A DNA stretch of 64,000 nucleotides from Paenibacillus hamazuiensis (lineage in GTDB: Bacteria > Bacillota > Bacilli > Paenibacillales > NBRC-103111). The translations under genes were made by a program, and so were the position numbers. Shown here piece after piece: positions 57,910-64,000 of the stretch (its first letter is position 1; each line of letters starts with the position of its first letter). The stretch spans positions 1,860,001 through 1,924,000 of the forward strand of contig NZ_JALRMO010000001.1 in the NCBI RefSeq assembly GCF_023276405.1, written 5' to 3'. The notes under the pieces were generated by a model that was not told where the DNA came from, did not search any database, and was given only the letters and a program-made list of their open reading frames with translations.

Positions 57910-59577
57910 ATGATTGAGAACACGAAATGCGATTGCGGCCACCAAAACCATCTCGGCACGGTGCTTTGCGAATCATGCGGCAAGCCGCTGTTTGACGAGC
58001 AGAGCACGGCTCCGCTGGAAATGCGCTACGACGGAGTGGCCCGGCGTTCGCAAAAGGAAAATCCGGGACTTTTGGACAAGGTATGGAACTTTTTTTCCTC
58101 GGTCAAAATCGCGATTTATTTGATTGTCATCACATTGCTGGGGGCGTCGCTCGGGACGATTTATCCCCAGGAAAACACGTTCATCAACCTGGACCCTTCC
58201 ACCTATTATAAAGATACGTACGGCACGCTCGGGCATTGGTATTACCTGCTCGGGCTTTCCCATACGTACGAGTCTTGGTGGTTCAAGCTGCTGCTTCTGA
58301 TGATCGGCATATCTCTTGTCGTTTGCAGTCTGGATAGGGTGCTGCCGCTGTACCGGGCGCTCAGCAAGCAGCAGATCCGCAAGCATCTCAGCTTTATATT
58401 GCGGCAAAAAATATCGTACAGCGGAGAACTGCCGGAGAGCGTATCCACGGAGCAATGGATGACCCGTGCCCGGGAGGAGCTGAAAAAAAAGCATTTCCGT
58501 GTGCACACCGATGCGGAAGGAACCGCGCTGCTTGCCGAAAAATACCGTTTCAGCCGGTGGGGACCTTACATCAATCATATCGGCCTCATCATTTTCCTGC
58601 TTGCCGTATTGATGCGCAGCTTTCCCGGTTGGCACATGGACCAATACGTCGGCTTCCGTGAAGGGGAGACGAAAAAAATTCCGGATACGCCGTATTACTT
58701 GAAAAACGAAAAGTTTACGCTGGAATTTTACGACGAAAGCGAGATGACCCCGGAATTCAAAAACCGCCAGCAGACGGTGCCGAAGCTGTATGAAACGCAA
58801 GCCGTGCTGTATCGCTGCACGGCGGACTGCGACAACCCGACGAAAGAACCGGTGCTCGAAGAGGTTCACCGGCAAAACATTATCGTCAACAAGCCGCTCG
58901 AGTACAAAGGGCTGATGGCATTCCAGTTCGATTACAAGGAAACGCCGGTGCTGCTGTCGGTCAAGCCGTCGCTGAAAAACAAGCAAACGGGACAAGTGTA
59001 CGGCAGCTTTAAATTATCGATGACCCGCCCGGAAAGCAGCTACGAGGCCGGACCTTACAAGCTTACGCTGAAAGCGTATTTTCCCGAATTCGCGCTTGAG
59101 AACGGAACGCCGGTCACGAAGTCGAACGAGCCGAAGGTGCCGGCATTTATATTTACAATCACCGGGCCGGATTTGCCGGCGCAAGGGGAGCCTTTCATCT
59201 ACTTCCCGAGACAGATCGACAAAGAGGCTTTCCGGCAGGACGAGATCAACGGCGCGCTGGCGAGCAAGTTCGATCTGTCCGTAGGGTCGATGCAGGACGT
59301 TGAAATATCCGCGTACACAAGTTATTTGAACATCCGCGTGGACCGCGCGATGCCGTTCATTTGGGTCGGGGCAGCCATCTCGATGATCGGTCTAGTGATG
59401 GGCTTTTATTGGAATCATCGCCGCGTATGGCTGCGCATCGACGGCCGGACGCTTTCGCTTGGGGCGCATACGAATAAAAACTGGTTCGGTGCCCGCAAGG
59501 AAGTGGCCGGGGTGCTGGACAAAACGGGCATCCGCGTGGACCCGAAAGTTTTGGAATCAGGAGGGGGTAGCCCTTGA
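57910..59577 (+). CDS. resB: cytochrome c biogenesis protein ResB
   Basis: Subunit of the system II cytochrome c synthase. The 555 residues open with a short zinc-ribbon-like module (CDCGHQNHLGTVLCESCGKP near 7-26) not found in B. subtilis ResB. Membrane helices follow near 60-85, 120-140, 210-228 and 487-505. Between the last two lies a large extracytoplasmic domain with HRQNIIVNKPLEYKGLMAFQ near 318. The stop overlaps the resC start by four bases. Confidence 0.92.
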   Translation: MIENTKCDCGHQNHLGTVLCESCGKPLFDEQSTAPLEMRYDGVARRSQKENPGLLDKVWNFFSSVKIAIYLIVITLLGASLGTIYPQENTFINLDPSTYYKDTYGTLGHWYYLLGLSHTYESWWFKLLLLMIGISLVVCSLDRVLPLYRALSKQQIRKHLSFILRQKISYSGELPESVSTEQWMTRAREELKKKHFRVHTDAEGTALLAEKYRFSRWGPYINHIGLIIFLLAVLMRSFPGWHMDQYVGFREGETKKIPDTPYYLKNEKFTLEFYDESEMTPEFKNRQQTVPKLYETQAVLYRCTADCDNPTKEPVLEEVHRQNIIVNKPLEYKGLMAFQFDYKETPVLLSVKPSLKNKQTGQVYGSFKLSMTRPESSYEAGPYKLTLKAYFPEFALENGTPVTKSNEPKVPAFIFTITGPDLPAQGEPFIYFPRQIDKEAFRQDEINGALASKFDLSVGSMQDVEISAYTSYLNIRVDRAMPFIWVGAAISMIGLVMGFYWNHRRVWLRIDGRTLSLGAHTNKNWFGARKEVAGVLDKTGIRVDPKVLESGGGSP

Positions 59578-60833
59578 GTACGAGCTCGGTCAGCAGCACT
59601 TTTTTATTAATCGCCTTTGCGGTGTATAACCTTGCATTTTTGCTGTTCGTAGTGGCGATTGCGGGTAAAAAATGGGGGCACGGCGATCCGGAAGGGCACG
59701 TGAGAAGATGGGGCGGCGCCGCCTTCGCGTTTTCCGTGCTCGGCTTTTTATGCCATGCGACGTTCTTTTTCACCAGATGGTACGAGGGCGGTCACATTCC
59801 GACGAGCAACATGTATGAATTCATGACGTTCCTCGGCATGATGATCTCGCTAGCCTTCATCATCGTTTATTTGCTGTACCGGACGCCGGCGTTGGGCGTT
59901 TTCGCGATGCCGGTTTCGATTATTATCGTCGCTTACGCGTCCGTTTTTCCGCATGAGGTTCAGCCGCTGATCCCCGCGCTGCAAAGCTACTGGCTGAAAA
60001 TTCACGTGACGACCGCTGCGACGGGAGAAGCGTTTTTCGCCGTCGGCTTCGCCGCAGGTCTGATGTATTTGCTGAAGACGGTCAACTTTACGGGCGACTC
60101 CGCTCATGATCGGAGAGAACGCCGCTGGGTGGAATTCACGCTGCTTACGCTGCTGACGATTATCGCTTTCGTCACGGCTATCTTCAGCTTTAACGCGGCC
60201 GGTTACCGGGCGCAATATGCCGAGCAGGTCACGGTGACCGACAAGGCGGGGCAGGAGCAGACGATCACGCAAACGGTCGATTACGTGCTGCCGCCGATCT
60301 TTCAGCCTCACAGGGCCGAGCAGCTTGAGATGAAGCCGTTCCTCGGCATGACGCAGGCGCCGTTTGAGGCGCCGTCATGGATGAAGGGAGCAAACGCCGG
60401 TCGCAAGCTGAACACGGTCGTCTGGTCGGTGCTTTCCGGCCTTGTACTGTACGCGCTGCTTCGGCTGATCGTGAGAAAGCCGCTCGGAGCCTGGATCAGC
60501 CCGCTCATGCAAGGCATCGACGCCGAGGACGTGGATGAGATCAGCTACCGGGCGATCGCCATCGGATATCCGATTTTCACGCTCGGCGCGCTCGTCTTTG
60601 CGATGATTTGGGCGCAGGAAGCGTGGGGCCGGTTCTGGGGCTGGGACCCGAAGGAAGTGTGGGCGCTCATCACGTGGCTGTTTTATGCCGCCTACCTGCA
60701 TTTGCGTTTGTCCCGGGGCTGGCAGGGCAAGAAATCGTCATGGCTCGCCGTGCTCGGCTTCGTGGTCGTCATGTTTACTCTTGTGGGCGTGAACCTGGTC
60801 ATCGCCGGACTTCATTCCTACGCAGGCGTTTAA
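59574..60833 (+). CDS. resC: cytochrome c biogenesis protein ResC (CcsA family)
   Basis: Haem-handling partner of ResB. The 419-residue polytopic protein has the tryptophan-rich haem motif WGRFWGWDPKEVWALITWLF near 346-365, conserved His residues flanking it (HLRLS, then HSYAGV at the end) and an extracytoplasmic loop near 213-270. TTG/GTG-type start overlaps resB; AGGAGGGGG lies just upstream. Confidence 0.93.
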   Translation: MSTSSVSSTFLLIAFAVYNLAFLLFVVAIAGKKWGHGDPEGHVRRWGGAAFAFSVLGFLCHATFFFTRWYEGGHIPTSNMYEFMTFLGMMISLAFIIVYLLYRTPALGVFAMPVSIIIVAYASVFPHEVQPLIPALQSYWLKIHVTTAATGEAFFAVGFAAGLMYLLKTVNFTGDSAHDRRERRWVEFTLLTLLTIIAFVTAIFSFNAAGYRAQYAEQVTVTDKAGQEQTITQTVDYVLPPIFQPHRAEQLEMKPFLGMTQAPFEAPSWMKGANAGRKLNTVVWSVLSGLVLYALLRLIVRKPLGAWISPLMQGIDAEDVDEISYRAIAIGYPIFTLGALVFAMIWAQEAWGRFWGWDPKEVWALITWLFYAAYLHLRLSRGWQGKKSSWLAVLGFVVVMFTLVGVNLVIAGLHSYAGV

Positions 60834-60858
60834 CTTTTACCGAAAGAGGGGAAAGTCG

Positions 60859-61575
60859 ATGTCGGAAAACAAAGCTACCATCCTCGTCGTCGATGACGAA
60901 GAGCGGATTCGCCGCTTGCTCAGAATGTACCTGGAAAAAGAAAATTACGAAATCGACGAGGCCGAAGACGGAGAGTCGGCGCTCAGCAAGGCGATGGAGC
61001 AGGACTACGATCTGATTCTGCTCGATGTGATGCTCCCCGGCATGGACGGCATCGAGGTCTGCGCCAAGCTGCGCCAGGCGAAATCGACGCCGGTGATCAT
61101 GCTGACGGCCAAAGGTGAAGAAACGAACCGCGTGCAAGGTTTTGAAGTCGGGGCGGACGACTACGTCGTCAAGCCGTTCAGCCCGCGCGAGGTGATATAC
61201 CGGGTGAAAGCGATACTTCGCCGCTCGTCGGCGACCGCGTATCTGTCCAAAGAAGTGAATTCGAGCAATAACATCGTTTTTCCGCATTTGGTCATCGAGC
61301 ACGACGCCCACCGCGTAACCGCAGCCGGCCAGGAAGTGGCGCTGACGCCGAAGGAATACGAGCTGCTGCATTATCTCGCCGTTTCTCCGGACAAAGTGTT
61401 TTCGCGCGAAGAGCTGCTGAAGGACGTATGGAACTACGAGTTTTTCGGCGATTTGCGGACCGTCGATACCCACGTGAAACGGCTTCGGGAAAAGCTCAAT
61501 AAAGTATCGCCGGATGCGGCTTCGATGATTACGACGGTCTGGGGCGTCGGCTACAAGCTTGAGGTGCCGAAATAA
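60859..61575 (+). CDS. resD: response regulator ResD
   Basis: OmpR/PhoB-type regulator of aerobic and anaerobic respiration genes. Receiver domain with acidic pair Asp12/Asp13, phosphoacceptor Asp56, Thr83 and Lys105; C-terminal winged helix near 140-235 (LTPKEYELLHYLAVSPDKVF, then RTVDTHVKRLREKL). 238 residues. AAGAGGGG precedes the ATG. Confidence 0.94.
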   Translation: MSENKATILVVDDEERIRRLLRMYLEKENYEIDEAEDGESALSKAMEQDYDLILLDVMLPGMDGIEVCAKLRQAKSTPVIMLTAKGEETNRVQGFEVGADDYVVKPFSPREVIYRVKAILRRSSATAYLSKEVNSSNNIVFPHLVIEHDAHRVTAAGQEVALTPKEYELLHYLAVSPDKVFSREELLKDVWNYEFFGDLRTVDTHVKRLREKLNKVSPDAASMITTVWGVGYKLEVPK

Positions 61576-63399
61576 GTGTTTCTGTTCAAAAGCGTCGTCG
61601 GCAAGCTGTGGCTGACCATCATCGGACTCGTCGCTCTCGTGCTGCTCATTTTGAGTATGTTTCTCGGACAATATATCGAAGCTTATTTCGCCAAATCGCA
61701 GGACCAGACGGAAACGCTCAAACGCCTTTCGTCCCGCGTGACCGGGGAAATCGTGCTGCATTGGGGCGATAAAGGCTATGTGCAAACCGTGAGCGAGCTG
61801 CTGGGCGCACAGGACGCCAGAATCGTTCTGCTGGATACGAATCTGCAGCCGATCTATCCCGAAATGGCGACCGGTTCGCCGGTGCCGTACTCCGCTTTCT
61901 TTCAAAACAGCGATCTTCAGCAGGTGCTTGCCGGACAAACGATTGATAACCAAGCCCAGCTGAAGCTGTCGCCGCGGCTCCGCCCGAACAGCGAATATTT
62001 GGCTGTCGCCGCACCGCTTGTCGCAAGCGGGCAAAACGGCAAAATCATCGGAGTTTCCGTGCTGTACCAAACGCTGCAAACGCTGGAGTCAACCCAAGCC
62101 TATGTCAAAAGGCTGTTCGCCTACGTCTCTGGCATGGGATTTTTGCTGACGACGTTTTTCGCTTTTTTCCTATCGTCGCGAATTACCCAACCTTTGCTGC
62201 AGCTCAAAAAAGCGGCCGATCTGATCACGCTCGGCGAATACGGCACCCGAGTGCCGATTACGTCTACGGACGAGATCGGAGAGCTTGCCAAAACGTTTAA
62301 CCATATGGGTGAAGAACTGGAGGAAACGATCAAGGCGCTCAATCATGAAAAAGAGCACCTCTCCAGCGTGCTGCGCAGTATGACGGATGCCGTCATCACC
62401 TTCGACGCCGAAGGCAACGTCATTTTAACGAATCCGCAAGGGGACAAAATTTTGCGCGAATGGAGCACCATCGTGTGGGAAGAGGACGGCGTTCCGCCCG
62501 TGCAGCGCCATGCGATTCCCGAGCCGATGCAGCCGCTGTTCGACGCGGTAGTCAGTAAAGCCGCCGAAATGACCTCGAAGCTGCATGTGCAAAACGGCGT
62601 CTGGTCCGTCGTGATGGCGCCGTTGTATTCGCGGGATGTCGTGCGCGGAGCGGTTGCCGTCATGCGTGACGTGACGGAGGAATACCGGTTGGACCGGCTG
62701 CGCAAAGATTTCGTCGCGAACGTTTCCCACGAGCTGCGAACGCCGCTGTCGATGCTGCAGGGCTACAGCGAAGCGCTCCTGGACGATATCGCCGGAACGG
62801 CTGAAGAGCGCAAGGAGCTCGCTCAAGTCATTCACGACGAATCGCTGCGCATGGGCCGGCTTGTCAACGACCTGCTCGACCTCGCGCGCATGGAGACGGG
62901 CAATCTTGTGCTGAACTTCCGCGAGGTGGAACTGACTCCGTTCATCAGGAGGGTGCACCGCAAGTTCGCCGCCCTGGCCAAGGAGCAAGGAATCTCTCTC
63001 AAAGCCGAACTGCCGGATGAACCGCTCCGGCTGCAGCAGGCCGACGAAGACCGGCTCGAGCAGGTGCTGACGAATTTGCTCGATAATGCGCTGCGCCATA
63101 CGCCAAGCGGCGCCTCGATTGTTATCAAAGCGGACGCCGCCCGCCTGAAAGACGCCGATGCGGTGCTCATCGAAGTATCCGACGAAGGGCAGGGGATCCC
63201 CGCCGGAGATTTGCCTTTCGTGTTCGAGCGCTTTTACAAGGCCGATAAGGCCCGTACACGCGGCGCGAGCGGTGGTACCGGCCTTGGACTTGCGATCGTC
63301 AAAAACATCGTCGAGGCGCACCAGGGGACGGTTCAAGTGCGCAGCGTCGTCGGACAAGGCACGACATTTTCCATCATGCTTCCGTGCGTACGCGTGTAA
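61576..63399 (+). CDS. resE: sensor histidine kinase ResE
   Basis: Membrane kinase partner of ResD. Two membrane helices (about 11-32 and 180-200) flank an extracytoplasmic sensor domain. HAMP (about 200-255), PAS (about 262-365), HisKA with SHELRTPLSMLQGYSEALLD near 384 and the HATPase domain with N box EQVLTNLLDNALRHTPSG near 497, plus G boxes DEGQGIPAGD and GGTGLGLAIVKNIVEAH, complete the 607 residues. GTG start directly follows the resD stop. Confidence 0.94.
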   Translation: MFLFKSVVGKLWLTIIGLVALVLLILSMFLGQYIEAYFAKSQDQTETLKRLSSRVTGEIVLHWGDKGYVQTVSELLGAQDARIVLLDTNLQPIYPEMATGSPVPYSAFFQNSDLQQVLAGQTIDNQAQLKLSPRLRPNSEYLAVAAPLVASGQNGKIIGVSVLYQTLQTLESTQAYVKRLFAYVSGMGFLLTTFFAFFLSSRITQPLLQLKKAADLITLGEYGTRVPITSTDEIGELAKTFNHMGEELEETIKALNHEKEHLSSVLRSMTDAVITFDAEGNVILTNPQGDKILREWSTIVWEEDGVPPVQRHAIPEPMQPLFDAVVSKAAEMTSKLHVQNGVWSVVMAPLYSRDVVRGAVAVMRDVTEEYRLDRLRKDFVANVSHELRTPLSMLQGYSEALLDDIAGTAEERKELAQVIHDESLRMGRLVNDLLDLARMETGNLVLNFREVELTPFIRRVHRKFAALAKEQGISLKAELPDEPLRLQQADEDRLEQVLTNLLDNALRHTPSGASIVIKADAARLKDADAVLIEVSDEGQGIPAGDLPFVFERFYKADKARTRGASGGTGLGLAIVKNIVEAHQGTVQVRSVVGQGTTFSIMLPCVRV

Positions 63400-63409
63400 A
63401 AAATGTAGA

Positions 63410-63448
63410 AAGGGCTTCCGCCTTTGTAGCGGAAGCCCTCTTTTTTTG
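63410..63448 (+). terminator. intrinsic terminator of the res operon
   Basis: AGGGCTTCCGC-CTTTGTA-GCGGAAGCCCT followed by CTTTTTTT. Confidence 0.92.
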
Positions 63449-63561
63449 TAGAATCGGCGTGACAAATCTTGTTGTTCGTGGAACATGGACAACTTATTCC
63501 CGAATTTGACGCTTTTTGCAAATTGTAGGGAAGGTTCTAAACCTATCTCTTAGTACGTGGT
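63449..63561. other. spacer between the res terminator and repeat copy B
   Basis: No gene is seen. TTAGTACGTG (63550-63559) begins an inverted repeat completed by CACGTACTAA (63623-63632), which brackets hairpin 1 of the structured repeat. Confidence 0.45.
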
Positions 63562-63796
63562 AAAGCGTTTTGGAATAGGATTTTGCCGAAGCAAAATCCA
63601 TTCCAAAATACGCGGGCCCGTGGCACGTACTAACTCCCACAACATCGCGCAAAAAGTGCAGCGTGCCCGGCATCGGATTTTTGGTGCGAAGCCCAAAAAT
63701 CAATGCCGGGCAGACGCGAATTAGAAGCGAGCACTTCCGTACTGCGGGCGGGTCCAGGGCGCTCGAGCGCCTGGGGTCCCCCCGGTGGGGGGATTT
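63562..63796. repeat. dispersed structured repeat, copy B
   Basis: Same plan as 36634-36870. Hairpin 1 (63565-63613) pairs TTTTGGAAT and GGATTTTGC with GCAAAATCC and ATTCCAAAA, unlike copy A in sequence. A conserved linker GGGCCCGTGGCACGT follows. Hairpin 2 (63661-63717) pairs GCCCGGCAT and GATTTTTGG with CCCAAAAATC and ATGCCGGGC. The tail GGGCGGGTCCAGGGCGCTCG...GGGGTCCCCC is nearly identical to copy A. Confidence 0.8.
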
Positions 63797-63917
63797 GATG
63801 GGAAAATAACGTTTAGCTCGAGGTCACTTCGAAGAGAAAATGGATTGAAATGAGGTCAAAAGCCGAAAAAAGGCAATAGGATGCCCGGTCCCCATAATGA
63901 ATATTTTTTAAAAGAGC
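63797..63917. other. intergenic sequence at the right edge
   Basis: No gene, terminator or repeat is recognised between the structured repeat and the possible partial gene at the edge. Confidence 0.4.
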
Positions 63918-64000
63918 CTAACTGGTTGAGGGAAGTTCGTCTACTTTTTGTATCGAGTAACCTAATTTTTGTAGCCTACGAATCATTAGCTCTTCCTTGG
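63918..64000 (-). CDS. possible 3' end of a gene running off the right edge (partial)
   Basis: On the minus strand an open frame enters from the edge and ends at TAG (63918-63920). The visible residues read KEELMIRRLQKLGYSIQKVD, then ELPSTS. The basic, helical C-terminus would suit a transposase or DNA-binding protein, but it is too short to name. An AAGGAAG site before an internal ATG also permits a 22-residue reading. Confidence 0.3.
   Translation of the reverse strand, partial: KEELMIRRLQKLGYSIQKVDELPSTS

Noticed and set aside
1-64000. tRNA, rRNA, prophage or restriction/defence system genes
   Set aside because: None was recognised on either strand while reading the window.

Overview
The window reads as chromosomal DNA of an endospore-forming Bacillota, most likely a member of the Paenibacillaceae. 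The gene content and order track the Bacillus subtilis bkd - nudF/spoIIM/fur/xerD - deoB/punA - dacF/spoIIA/spoVA/lysA - ppiB/rib/scp - dacB/spmAB/rluB/resABCDE region. The base composition is clearly higher in G+C than Bacillus, ribosome binding sites are strong AGGAGG types, and GTG/TTG starts are common. I see no tRNA, rRNA, CRISPR array, intact insertion sequence or prophage.

Layout. 0.1-5.2 kb: branched-chain 2-oxo acid dehydrogenase (lpdA-bkdAA-bkdAB-bkdB), followed by a folded intergenic element and the 32-codon prli42 gene on the other strand. 5.5-11.3 kb: PepT-like peptidase, flavodoxin-fold oxidoreductase, the FtsZ inhibitor gene mciZ (minus strand, with a SigE-type promoter), nudF, an endonuclease Q-type gene, a methyltransferase and a small alarmone synthetase. 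11.5-15.9 kb: a very large Lhr-type helicase. 16.0-21.9 kb: SRPBCC protein, spoIIM (behind a leader of tandem hairpins), fur, ald, pirin, yqzK, xerD. 21.9-26.3 kb: MDR oxidoreductase with an ArsR regulator, then purine salvage (deoB and two different punA-type genes). 26.4-30.9 kb: an accessory stretch with GNAT, Spo0E-like and Nudix genes, several very small genes, a 312-bp MITE-like insertion, a YvyF homologue and a CuA-type cupredoxin. 31.0-41.3 kb: pdp, dacF, spoIIAA-spoIIAB-sigF, an inserted low-GC secreted-protein gene and a structured repeat, spoVAA-spoVAB-spoVAF, lysA. 41.5-48.4 kb: SulP transporter, ppiB, a low-GC orphan, and the FMN-riboswitch-controlled ribD-ribE-ribBA-ribH operon. 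48.4-55.7 kb: an M50-like membrane protein, scpA-scpB, ytfI, gerW, an HD-GYP protein, dacB, spmA, spmB. 55.8-63.4 kb: a small amidase, rluB, and the cytochrome c maturation/redox signalling operon resABCDE. The last 600 bases hold a terminator, the second copy of the structured repeat and possibly the 3' end of one more gene.

Functional themes. Sporulation dominates: entry and phosphorelay (Spo0E-like), forespore and mother-cell control (SpoIIA/SigF, SpoIIM, MciZ), cortex (DacB, SpmA/B, DacF), DPA uptake and germination (SpoVA, GerW). SigH-, SigE- and SigG-type promoters can be read directly in front of spoIIAA, mciZ/spoIIM/dacB and spoVAA. Housekeeping modules surround it: nucleoside salvage, riboflavin, lysine/DAP, chromosome segregation and respiration.

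The most unusual material is non-coding. (1) A ~237-bp dispersed element at 36634-36870 and 63562-63796 carries long hairpins whose stems differ between copies yet stay complementary. (2) A MITE with 16-17 bp terminal inverted repeats and a 10-11 bp target duplication sits inside a third, partial copy of that element. (3) A 41-bp hairpin module ends in a ribosome binding site and start codon; it is arrayed four times before spoIIM and twice before bkdAA. All coordinates and base reads were made by eye; no database searches or folding programs were run.
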